Shown here in pieces: positions 9,940-18,892 of a stretch of 64,000 bases of DNA. The position numbers and the translations under genes were made by a program. Numbering within the stretch: the stretch's first letter is position 1; every line of letters begins with the position of its first letter. The notes below the pieces were generated by a model. That model did not search any database. It was not told the origin of the DNA and worked only from the letters and a program-made list of their open reading frames with translations. This stretch comes from Cytophagales bacterium (GTDB lineage Bacteria > Bacteroidota > Bacteroidia > Cytophagales > Amoebophilaceae): contig JAHDDH010000001.1 of NCBI GenBank assembly GCA_020629455.1, positions 284,455 to 348,454 of the forward strand, given 5' to 3'.

Positions 9940-10761
9940 TTACGAAATATTTTTTTTATCCAAACATTTCTCCATACTTTCTTGTATATTTTTCGTTTGT
10001 TGTATCACATCTTTTAAAAAATTTTTTCCTTGTCCTGCATAAAGAATGCTTCGCGTTGCATGTACTATCAAACCCCCCATCTGGTTCATCCCTACTGCAG
10101 AAATTTTCTCTAAACTTCCTCCTTGAGCACCTATACCAGGCACTAATAAAAAATGATTTGGCACTATGGCGCGTATTTTTTGCATATAATCCACACGTGT
10201 AGCCCCTACCACAAACATCATATGCGCTGCTGTTGACCAAGACTGTGCCCGTGCTATTACTTTTTCAAATAATAATTCTCCAGAAAGTAAAGGCAATGTT
10301 TGAAAATCTTGACTGCTTATGTTGGAGGTCAAAGCCAAAAGAATGACCCATTTGTTTTTATAATTTAAAAAAGGCTGTATACTATCATAGCCCATATAAG
10401 GAGACAATGTGATCGCATCCCAAGACATTTTTTCAAAAAAAATTTTAGCGTATTGTGCTGATGTATTACCAATATCACCTCTTTTGGCATCGATAATTGA
10501 TAAAGTATCTTTAGGAATATATGCCAATGTTTTTTCCAAAGACTCCCATCCTTGAACACCACGTGACTCATAAAAAGCACTATTGGCTTTGTAAGCAATG
10601 CAATAAGAATGTGTAGCCTCTATGATTTGTTTATTAAACTCAAAAACAGGATCATCATAAGACAAAAAATGTGTAGGAATTTTATGAATATCTGTATCCA
10701 ATCCTACACAGAGATATGAGCGTTTTTTTTGTATTTGCTCACATAAAAATTTTTTAGTCAT
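9940..10761 (-). CDS. pyrF: Orotidine 5'-phosphate decarboxylase (type 2)
   Basis: 273 aa; YLCVGLDTDIHKIP, FNKQIIEATHSYCIAYKANSAFYES, SIIDAKRGDIGNTSAQYAK typical of OMPDC type 2. Confidence 0.93.
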   Translation of the reverse strand: MTKKFLCEQIQKKRSYLCVGLDTDIHKIPTHFLSYDDPVFEFNKQIIEATHSYCIAYKANSAFYESRGVQGWESLEKTLAYIPKDTLSIIDAKRGDIGNTSAQYAKIFFEKMSWDAITLSPYMGYDSIQPFLNYKNKWVILLALTSNISSQDFQTLPLLSGELLFEKVIARAQSWSTAAHMMFVVGATRVDYMQKIRAIVPNHFLLVPGIGAQGGSLEKISAVGMNQMGGLIVHATRSILYAGQGKNFLKDVIQQTKNIQESMEKCLDKKNIS

Positions 10762-10783
10762 ATCATTCAGAAAAAATATGTAT

Positions 10784-11419
10784 TTAATATCTTAAGTCAA
10801 TCAGTGCCACATCTTTGGGCACTTTAAAATGAAAATCACTGGACTTGTATTTAATTTTTGTATCTAAATGCTGCAAGGTAAATGTATGACTATTTTTCTG
10901 ATGATCATACAAAGTCCAAGATTGTAAATCATTGTTTTGTATTTTAAAAATAAAAATAATGTGGGTCATCATTGCATGTTTTTTTTTAGGCGTTACCTGT
11001 ATCTCTACAATGTCTTTCGTTGTTTTAACGAATTGACAAGTATATTTTTGAGGCTGGTATAATTGATAAAATTGTGTAGGAATAAAATCATCTAATATAT
11101 CTGCTAAATGATGTATTGTTACTTCTTGAATGATAGTATCATATACCCACTGCGTTTTCCCATCACACATCATTACTTTTGTAGGGAACTTGAGATGATA
11201 TTTTTTTTTTTGTATCCAAAGTTGTCCTTCTTGATGATCTATGATATTTTTCTTTTGATCTATCATTTGATAAGAAAAACGCATGTAAAATCCTGAAAGA
11301 TTTTGGTAAAATTTTGACATATTAGACAACAAACGATCTGCATTCACTGTCTTTTTTTTTGCAAAAGTAGCAAAGCAGCAAAAAAGAAATAAAAAAAAAG
11401 AAGTCAGTGGTTTCATCAT
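10784..11419 (-). CDS. LolA-like outer-membrane lipoprotein carrier family protein (track ORF extends to 11473; likely start at 11419 or 11416)
   Basis: MMKPLTSFFLFLFCCFATFA signal peptide then LLSNMSKFYQNLSGFYMRFSYQM...GQLWIQKKKYHLKFPTKVMMCDGKTQWVYD, typical of LolA-like proteins. Confidence 0.75.
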   Translation of the reverse strand: MMKPLTSFFLFLFCCFATFAKKKTVNADRLLSNMSKFYQNLSGFYMRFSYQMIDQKKNIIDHQEGQLWIQKKKYHLKFPTKVMMCDGKTQWVYDTIIQEVTIHHLADILDDFIPTQFYQLYQPQKYTCQFVKTTKDIVEIQVTPKKKHAMMTHIIFIFKIQNNDLQSWTLYDHQKNSHTFTLQHLDTKIKYKSSDFHFKVPKDVALIDLRY

Positions 11420-11445
11420 TTCAAAATATTCTAAAAAACCCGTGC

Positions 11446-13539
11446 ATGGCCAACGTGTCTTATCAAGATGCAAAACTTACCACAATTTTCAATAAAAACA
11501 CCCGGGAGATCAAAAAAGTGGAGGCTTTGGCCAAGCATCTCCAAGTCATCACCGTCACTGATTTATGGACATTTTACCCTAGTCGTTATATCCAACAATC
11601 ACATTATCCAAACATACAATCAATTGAAAAAAATCCAGGAGTCGTCATTATATATGGTTGTTTAAGCAAGCTTCAAGTCAAGTTGACTAAAACAAACAAA
11701 AAATATTTGCAAGGAATTTTTCAAGACCAAACTGGCTATATACAATTAATATGGTTTAAAAAAATACAATGGTTTTATCAATATTTAAAGGCAGGTAGCT
11801 ATTTTTCTATTACAGGACATGTACAAGAAAAAAATGGAATACGCTCTATCATACATCCGAGCATTACCTTTGCTAAACCTAACATAATACAAAATATCAG
11901 CCCTATATATCCCCAGCAAGATATCCTCAAGAAATATACCATCCATACATCATGGATACAACAAAAAATTATACACTTACGCCATTTTTATCCAGTAATT
12001 GAAAACTTGCCACATTATATTTTAAAGCAATATCATCTCATGGATAGGCCTACAGCTTTGCACAACATCCATCATCCCAAAAATAAAGATGCTCTTTCAC
12101 AGGCTCGCACAAGGCTCAAGTTTGAAGAACTTTTTTATTTACAACTTCATATGTTGATGAGAAAAAGAAGAAAAAAAAAGCCTGCCCCTATTTTTTCAAA
12201 CACATATCTTTTAAAAAAATTTTATACCACACACCTCCCCTTTACACTGACACATGCCCAAAAAAAAGGCATCAAAAGCATTTATCAAAAAATGAAATCA
12301 GGATATCAAATGCATGCACTACTACAAGGAGATGTAGGAAGTGGGAAAACTATTGTGGCATTTTTTGCTATGCTCATAACCATTGATCATCGTAAACAAA
12401 TAGCCTTTATGGCACCTACTACATTATTGGCAGAGCAGCATTACCAAAGCATTGTAGCTTATGCACAACCACTTAACCTTACAACCGCACTTTTAACAGG
12501 AAATACACCAACAAAACAACGAAAAATAATACTCGAACAATTGTCATCAGGAGCCATTGATATTTTAATTGGTACACATGCGTTAATTGAAACAAAAGTT
12601 CGGTTTAAACATTTAGGATTAGCCATCATTGACGAACAGCATCGTTTTGGTGTACAACAAAGAGGTGATCTTTGGCATAAAGACCCCCAAAAGTTATCGC
12701 CTCATGTATTAATCATGAGTGCTACCCCTATTCCTCGTACATTGGCAATGACATTATATGGGGATTTAGATTTAGTGACTATACATGACTTGCCTTTAGG
12801 AAGAATCCCGATCACAACACATCATTTTTATGAAAATCAACGCTTAAACGTATTTCAAAAAATACAAACACAAATTGACAAAGGGCATCAAGCATACATT
12901 ATATATCCTCTAATTGAAGCATCTGATACACTACAATACAAACATTTACATGAAGGAGTTGAAGCCATACAACATTTTTTTAAAAAAATACCCTTGAGCA
13001 TTGTACATGGAAAAATGAATGAAAAAGATAAAACTCAAGAAATGCAAAAATTTTCCCAAGGAAAAACAAAAATTATGGTAGCCACTACAGTAATTGAAGT
13101 AGGCATCCATGTAGCCAATGCCACAATAATTTTAATTGAAAATGCCGAAAGATTTGGCTTAGCACAATTGCATCAACTCAGAGGACGGGTAGGCAGAAGT
13201 CAGCATCCAAGCACTTGCTATCTAATGACAAATTACAAACTCTCTCAAGAAAGCAAAGCAAGAATGGACATCATGGTTAAAACACACAATGGATTCGACA
13301 TTGCACAAGAAGACTTGAAAATTAGAGGCGCAGGTGATCTTATGGGAGCACAACAAAGTGGGACATTGCATTTAAAAATTGCCAATATCAGTACAGATGA
13401 GCATATAATATTACAGAGCAGAAAAGCAGTCCAAAAAATTATAGAAGAAGATATAGGCCTTGTAAAAACCCTACATCAAAGCATTCAAAAATATATCACC
13501 CAGTGTCACGCATACAATCATTGGGCAAATATCGGTTAA
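11446..13539 (+). CDS. recG: ATP-dependent DNA helicase RecG (track ORF starts at GTG 11407)
   Basis: LLQGDVGSGKTIVAFFAML, MAPTTLLAEQHY, IIDEQHRFGVQQR, MSATPIPRTLAMTLYGDLD, LRGRVGRSQHPSTCYL. Confidence 0.95.
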   Translation: MANVSYQDAKLTTIFNKNTREIKKVEALAKHLQVITVTDLWTFYPSRYIQQSHYPNIQSIEKNPGVVIIYGCLSKLQVKLTKTNKKYLQGIFQDQTGYIQLIWFKKIQWFYQYLKAGSYFSITGHVQEKNGIRSIIHPSITFAKPNIIQNISPIYPQQDILKKYTIHTSWIQQKIIHLRHFYPVIENLPHYILKQYHLMDRPTALHNIHHPKNKDALSQARTRLKFEELFYLQLHMLMRKRRKKKPAPIFSNTYLLKKFYTTHLPFTLTHAQKKGIKSIYQKMKSGYQMHALLQGDVGSGKTIVAFFAMLITIDHRKQIAFMAPTTLLAEQHYQSIVAYAQPLNLTTALLTGNTPTKQRKIILEQLSSGAIDILIGTHALIETKVRFKHLGLAIIDEQHRFGVQQRGDLWHKDPQKLSPHVLIMSATPIPRTLAMTLYGDLDLVTIHDLPLGRIPITTHHFYENQRLNVFQKIQTQIDKGHQAYIIYPLIEASDTLQYKHLHEGVEAIQHFFKKIPLSIVHGKMNEKDKTQEMQKFSQGKTKIMVATTVIEVGIHVANATIILIENAERFGLAQLHQLRGRVGRSQHPSTCYLMTNYKLSQESKARMDIMVKTHNGFDIAQEDLKIRGAGDLMGAQQSGTLHLKIANISTDEHIILQSRKAVQKIIEEDIGLVKTLHQSIQKYITQCHAYNHWANIG

Positions 13540-13550
13540 TATTTTTTTAA

Positions 13551-14621
13551 ATGTCTACACTGCTATTTTATTTGCCTTTTTTAGGATTTTTTTCATTGTC
13601 ATCTGTTTTTTTTGAAAGAAAAATAGCAGCCTTTATCCAAAGAAGAATAGGTCCCAACACCACAGGATATCAAGGCATAGGACAAACCACTGCTGATTTT
13701 TTCAAATTATTACAAAAATCATGGATTTTACCACATCAAATCAATGGGTATTTATTTTATCTCTTGCCTTATCTGTTATTTATTTTAACTTTTTCTGCCT
13801 TTGCTGTATTGCCTGTGCATAGCAATTGGTTTGGAAATCATGTATGGGGAGTGTTATATATATTTTTTGTGCTGGCCATGGAGATTGTATTGATTGTTTT
13901 AATCGGATGGATTTCTCAAAATCAATATGCTTTGTTAGCAAGTTTTCGGACAGCAGCACAAATGATCAGTTATGAAATTCCTTTCAGCCTTTGTATACTC
14001 ATAGTGATTTATTTTGCCGGAACAGTTGATTTACAAATCATTTCTTTACAACAAAGCGCATGGTCTTCACCAAAAATTTATCTCTTAGGATTATCAGCTA
14101 CAAAAATAACTGTCAATCATATTGGTGGTTTTTTATTGTTTCATGTAATGCAATGCCCAATATTGCTATTGGTTTACGGCATTTTTTTTATTACTTCTTT
14201 GGCTATTTGTAAAAGAGCACCTTTTGATTTTCCAGAATCTGAATCAGAGCTAGTAGGTGGCTACCATGTAGAATACACAGGTTGGAATTTTGCGCTACTC
14301 ATGTTTGTAGAATATAGCTATCTTTTGCTGATGAGCATGCTCGGCGTTGTATTGTTTTGGGGCAGTTGGTATACACCTTTACCTAATATAGGTCCTTATC
14401 TTTTTGCTCAGTGGACAAGCGGCACTCAAGGAACATTTTCAGCTGCTTTTTGGGGTATATTTTGGTTAATATACAAAACAATGTTTGTTGTTTTTATCAA
14501 AATGTGGATTCGTTGGTCTTTACCCAGGATGCGTTATGACCAGCTCATGCTGTTATGCTGGAAAAAACTTTTTCCTTGGACTTTATTGCTTTTTTTAGGT
14601 GTTTTATTTTGGCAAATATGA
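13551..14621 (+). CDS. nuoH: NADH-quinone oxidoreductase subunit H
   Basis: 356 aa; ERKIAAFIQRRIGPNTTGYQGIGQTTADFFKLLQK and CKRAPFDFPESESELVGGYHVEYTG are diagnostic. Confidence 0.97.
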   Translation: MSTLLFYLPFLGFFSLSSVFFERKIAAFIQRRIGPNTTGYQGIGQTTADFFKLLQKSWILPHQINGYLFYLLPYLLFILTFSAFAVLPVHSNWFGNHVWGVLYIFFVLAMEIVLIVLIGWISQNQYALLASFRTAAQMISYEIPFSLCILIVIYFAGTVDLQIISLQQSAWSSPKIYLLGLSATKITVNHIGGFLLFHVMQCPILLLVYGIFFITSLAICKRAPFDFPESESELVGGYHVEYTGWNFALLMFVEYSYLLLMSMLGVVLFWGSWYTPLPNIGPYLFAQWTSGTQGTFSAAFWGIFWLIYKTMFVVFIKMWIRWSLPRMRYDQLMLLCWKKLFPWTLLLFLGVLFWQI

Positions 14622-15184
14622 TTAAAAATATATGTTTTTCTCTTTTGAAGAACCTTTGGATGACTATAGATTATTTTTTCAAAAAAAAAAAAAAAAGTGT
14701 CCCTATACAAAATGAAATTTATTTTCAAAATGAACAACGCATCAGCACATTGCAGTATCCCAAAAAAACTATGGAAGTGCCTCCCAGAGGAAGATATCAG
14801 TTGCATAATGATATTGACAACTGTATTGTATGTGATAAATGTGTAAAAATTTGTCCTGTAAACTGTATCACTATAGAGGCTATCCCTTCACCTACACTGA
14901 TTGGAAAAACAAAAGATGGAAAAGCCAAAAGAATATATCCAGCAACGTTTGACATCGATATGGCCAAGTGTTGTTTTTGTGGATTATGCACTACTGTATG
15001 CCCTACGCATTGTTTGACTATGACCAGTCGTTATGCCTATAGTACAAGTAATATCCATAATCACCATTTTTCATTTGCCAAAATGAAACCTGAAAGTATT
15101 CAAGAAAAAAAAAAAATATGGAATGATCACCAAAAAAAAAAGCAAGAAGAAAAAAAAAAACAAACAACAATCACTATTTTTTAA
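14618..15184 (+). CDS. nuoI: NADH-quinone oxidoreductase subunit I, 2x[4Fe-4S]
   Basis: Two ferredoxin motifs CIVCDKCVKICPVNC and CCFCGLCTTVCPTHC; ATG at 14618 overlaps nuoH stop (track ORF starts upstream at 14555). Confidence 0.93.
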   Translation: MIKNICFSLLKNLWMTIDYFFKKKKKSVPIQNEIYFQNEQRISTLQYPKKTMEVPPRGRYQLHNDIDNCIVCDKCVKICPVNCITIEAIPSPTLIGKTKDGKAKRIYPATFDIDMAKCCFCGLCTTVCPTHCLTMTSRYAYSTSNIHNHHFSFAKMKPESIQEKKKIWNDHQKKKQEEKKKQTTITIF

Positions 15185-15187
15185 GCT

Positions 15188-15682
15188 ATGACCATACTGC
15201 TGATCAATACTTTGGGAATCATTTTTTTGGGAAGCTTGCTCTTGTGGTGTAAAAACCTCTTGTATGCCCTGTTATACTTTGGTTTACTTATCATTTTTTG
15301 TACAGGGTATGCCCTATATTTTGGTTATTATTTCTTTGCTATTGTGCAGCTCATATTATACACAGGGGGTATGCTAGTATTTTTGTTATCAATCGCAATG
15401 TTAGTAGGAGTGTATCCAGAAAAGCAATTAGTAAAAAATTATCCCAATCCAATAGTGATTGTAATAGCCTGTAGTTTACTCATTTTTGCTGTAAAAATTT
15501 GTCAAAGTGTATGCTTTGATGATCATCCTTTCAAGGAAAATACAACAAAAATTATAGAAAAAATCGGATTTTTGTTTTGCCATCAATATTTCATCCTCTT
15601 TGAAATTATGGCTTTTATGCTGCTCTTGGCAATGATAGGCCTTGTATATATGTATCAGGCTACAACAAATAATAAGGTTTAA
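15188..15682 (+). CDS. nuoJ: NADH-quinone oxidoreductase subunit J
   Basis: 164 aa; YFFAIVQLILYTGGMLVFLLSIAML typical of NuoJ; directly follows nuoI. Confidence 0.9.
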   Translation: MTILLINTLGIIFLGSLLLWCKNLLYALLYFGLLIIFCTGYALYFGYYFFAIVQLILYTGGMLVFLLSIAMLVGVYPEKQLVKNYPNPIVIVIACSLLIFAVKICQSVCFDDHPFKENTTKIIEKIGFLFCHQYFILFEIMAFMLLLAMIGLVYMYQATTNNKV

Positions 15683-16241
15683 TCATCCAATACACCACCA
15701 CACCACTCAGAGAAACATACAACCAAATAGGAAATGTATAACGAGCTATTTTTTTATGATGATTCATTTTACGCAAAAAAGCATAAGTAAAAGTTATCAA
15801 AACCAAAGGAACCGTCACCATCGCCAAAAGAATATGGGATATTAAAACAATCAAATAAATAGGCCGCGTATATTTTATTTTTGATAATTCCTCCAAAGTA
15901 ATTATACCATTGCCCGTAGTATCTCCATAAACTACTGAAGGCACTGTAGCATGATAGATGATATAAGAAATCAAAAATAAAGTCCCTAAAAAAAAAGCAG
16001 ACAACATGACATAACGATGATAAATTGGCTGTTGATTTTTAATTAATACCCAACCCAACACAAGCAAAAGAGCGGTAGTACCATTAAGCCAAGCATTGAT
16101 ATGGGGTAGTACATATACCCAAGAAGTATCCAATCGGACTTTGTTTGTACTGAAAAATAATAAAGCTACTAACCCTGGAATCACCAAAGACAACACAGTA
16201 ATCAAGAATAAAAAATTTTTTTTCATAAAAACTCTGAACAA
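15660..16241 (-). CDS. DUF420-like membrane protein
   Basis: 193 aa; INAWLNGTTALLLVLGWVLIKNQQPIYHRYVMLSAFFLGTLFLISYIIYH typical DUF420 layout; 3' end overlaps nuoJ 3' end. Confidence 0.75.
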   Translation of the reverse strand: MFRVFMKKNFLFLITVLSLVIPGLVALLFFSTNKVRLDTSWVYVLPHINAWLNGTTALLLVLGWVLIKNQQPIYHRYVMLSAFFLGTLFLISYIIYHATVPSVVYGDTTGNGIITLEELSKIKYTRPIYLIVLISHILLAMVTVPLVLITFTYAFLRKMNHHKKIARYTFPIWLYVSLSGVVVYWMIKPYYLL

Positions 16242-16251
16242 TATTAAACAG

Positions 16252-18858
16252 CTAATATTTAAGCGCTATTTTTTTAAAAAAATAAACCTTTGGCTGCCAT
16301 TTTTTTTTTAAATGATCATAGACAGTCCCCACATTTAGCGTAAAAGGAAATTTTATGTTGAAAAAATACAAATCCGCACAGGCAAGCAAAGCCAACTGAT
16401 CTTTTTTCCAATATATTCTCCCCCATACTCTTGGTAAATACACCCAAAGGTCAATCCCTTTTTCAGGATAAAATAAAGGCAAAACATATTGCAAAAACCA
16501 TGGATCAATATGCTTAAAATTGGTTTCTATTTTCCATAACAATCCATGATGTGCTAAAAATCCAGGCCAATGAGTTTTTATTTTCAATGAAAAATAGGAT
16601 TTTACAGACGTATGAGGAGCTACTCCTTGATAAGACAAAGCATATAACTGTCCCCATTTTGGCATAAGATCCCTACGGCTTTTAGGCAACATATGATAAA
16701 AAATTGCTTTTGCCTTTTTTTGTAATTTCATTTTTGACTGTTGAGGATAATAACCCAACGAAAAATCACCAACCAATTTTCGTACGAAAGTAGTAGTAGA
16801 TAATTGATAAGGAAAAGAACAAAAAGCACGGAGGTGATTTTTGTTCTTTGCCTCTCGTGTAGATAATATTTTAAACGCAAGCCCCAAATTTGGATAAAAA
16901 TCATTGTAGGATATCGATGCAGTGATACCTTCATGGTATCCTGCTTTGATTTGTGTTGTTTCTAAAATATCATTAGAAATACCAAAAAATTTTAAATGAT
17001 TAGTTTCATCAAATTTAATAACATGGCTGTGAAAGTTGATAATCTGCTTTCTATGATTATATTTTTTAACGGGATATACCTTTTCAGGCACATAATGCAA
17101 AATGTGCTGGTTATTTTCTTGACATAACAACACATCGAAATAATTCAAAGAAATATCTTTTAAACGAGTGATATGTAACCATTTTTCAGGTATATAAGGC
17201 ATAGATACAATAGATGTTCCGGTTTCTACAGCATCTTGCAAAAGCAATCTTTTTCTTTGTATATCAAAATGTGGATGATAAACACCATATTTTCTCACAG
17301 CAACTTGGTAAATTTTTTTCGTGTTAATATGCAAAGCATAAATAGCATCTACCCCATGATAGGCTGCTTCATATATAATATAATCTTCACAAAAAATAGG
17401 GCATCCAATATTAGCTGTTTGATTGGGTAATATTTTTTTTGCTACATCTGTAGACAAATTATATATCACCAAAGTTTTTTTTTGATACGCATTTTCAATA
17501 AAAACTAACTGTTGACTATCAGCAGACCATTGCGGCGTAAAATAGTAGACATGCGCAGGGTTAGATATTTTTTTGATGATTTGTCCATTTTGAGCGTTTA
17601 AAATAACCAATGCATGTTCATATTTTGTATTAGTGACTACAGCGGCTATCTTTTTTCCGTCGGGTGATAAACAGGCCGATTGGTATCTACTATTCCTTGT
17701 AAGAATTTTTACTTTTTTTGTTTTACAGTCATATTTTTTGATCACGGCATAGCTTATATGTTTTTGATAAGGATGTTTTTTCCAAGCATTCCAAATAATG
17801 GTGTTATTGGCTACTGAAAACTGTGTATCGATAATATCAATAGGGTGATACAAAACAGTTTCTTTTCCTAAAGTATCTATTTTAACAAAACTGGGAATTT
17901 GTCCTATCCCTTGCTTGAAGGCAATAATATCACCATTGCTCAACGATTGAGGCTTTTGATATACTACAGGTTGAGAATATCGACTAATTTTTTTTACAGG
18001 TGTAGGCGATATATTGTCTACTTGTATTTTCCATCTTGCATGCAGCTCACGTTGTAAATCATTATAAATTTCAATGAGTGTTTTTCCAGTAATCCTTTGT
18101 AATACTTTAGAAAAATTCCATATGCCTATCAAGGATATACCTTTGATAGAATTTTTCCAAATTTCATCCACTACATCTTTACCATAATGTTTGCGTAGAT
18201 AAGTGACCAAATAATATCCAAAAGTATAATGATCTTGTAATAGGTGTTGATAAGAACCTAGGGTTTGTTTGTCGTAGCTAAATTTTTTTTGTGTTAGCGT
18301 ATTTATTTTATATCGAATACTAAAATATGGTATCTTTCCTCTACCACTTTGCGTAAATGCTGTTTCTATACTTACAGCATCTCCTTCCCAAAACCAATTA
18401 GGTATTCTGTAATATGCCCAAATACTTTCCAACAACTCCCCTCCCAAAATACCCATAACCAAATGCCTGCTTTTACTAAACTGTACCACATGTCTAAGTT
18501 CATGCACTGCTAACATATCTAGCCAATCTGTACTTCCTACAAAATGATGATTTTGCGAAGGAAAACAAAAAAAATTACTTCTCTTGGGTGCTAGCGAAAC
18601 ATAGCCGTTTGCCATGGCTTGTTGATTGCGTAAAACAAAATCCATCTTTTGAACATTGGTGGATGGCAAGGTCTTTTTTTCTGCTACCCATAAATGCTCT
18701 AGGGTATTAGCCATTCGTTGGGCTTGCTTTTCGTTGTCTTTGAGAAAAAAAATTTGAAAATGAGGGGTATTGAGTGTATACCAATGTTTTTTTTGGATAA
18801 AAGATCCAAGAATAAAAAAAATACATACACACAACAAATACCGACAATAAAATATCAT
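16252..18858 (-). CDS. Putative gluzincin-like metalloprotease domain plus PD40/TolB-like beta-propeller, secreted
   Basis: 868 aa; AVHELRHVVQFS...WFWEGDAVSIE (HExxH plus downstream E) followed by repeated CLSPDGKKIAAVV and PQWSADSQQLVFIE propeller blades. Confidence 0.7.
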   Translation of the reverse strand: MIFYCRYLLCVCIFFILGSFIQKKHWYTLNTPHFQIFFLKDNEKQAQRMANTLEHLWVAEKKTLPSTNVQKMDFVLRNQQAMANGYVSLAPKRSNFFCFPSQNHHFVGSTDWLDMLAVHELRHVVQFSKSRHLVMGILGGELLESIWAYYRIPNWFWEGDAVSIETAFTQSGRGKIPYFSIRYKINTLTQKKFSYDKQTLGSYQHLLQDHYTFGYYLVTYLRKHYGKDVVDEIWKNSIKGISLIGIWNFSKVLQRITGKTLIEIYNDLQRELHARWKIQVDNISPTPVKKISRYSQPVVYQKPQSLSNGDIIAFKQGIGQIPSFVKIDTLGKETVLYHPIDIIDTQFSVANNTIIWNAWKKHPYQKHISYAVIKKYDCKTKKVKILTRNSRYQSACLSPDGKKIAAVVTNTKYEHALVILNAQNGQIIKKISNPAHVYYFTPQWSADSQQLVFIENAYQKKTLVIYNLSTDVAKKILPNQTANIGCPIFCEDYIIYEAAYHGVDAIYALHINTKKIYQVAVRKYGVYHPHFDIQRKRLLLQDAVETGTSIVSMPYIPEKWLHITRLKDISLNYFDVLLCQENNQHILHYVPEKVYPVKKYNHRKQIINFHSHVIKFDETNHLKFFGISNDILETTQIKAGYHEGITASISYNDFYPNLGLAFKILSTREAKNKNHLRAFCSFPYQLSTTTFVRKLVGDFSLGYYPQQSKMKLQKKAKAIFYHMLPKSRRDLMPKWGQLYALSYQGVAPHTSVKSYFSLKIKTHWPGFLAHHGLLWKIETNFKHIDPWFLQYVLPLFYPEKGIDLWVYLPRVWGRIYWKKDQLALLACADLYFFNIKFPFTLNVGTVYDHLKKKWQPKVYFFKKIALKY

Positions 18859-18892
18859 ACAGTAAAAAAAAAATTAATAAAAAATAAAATAT

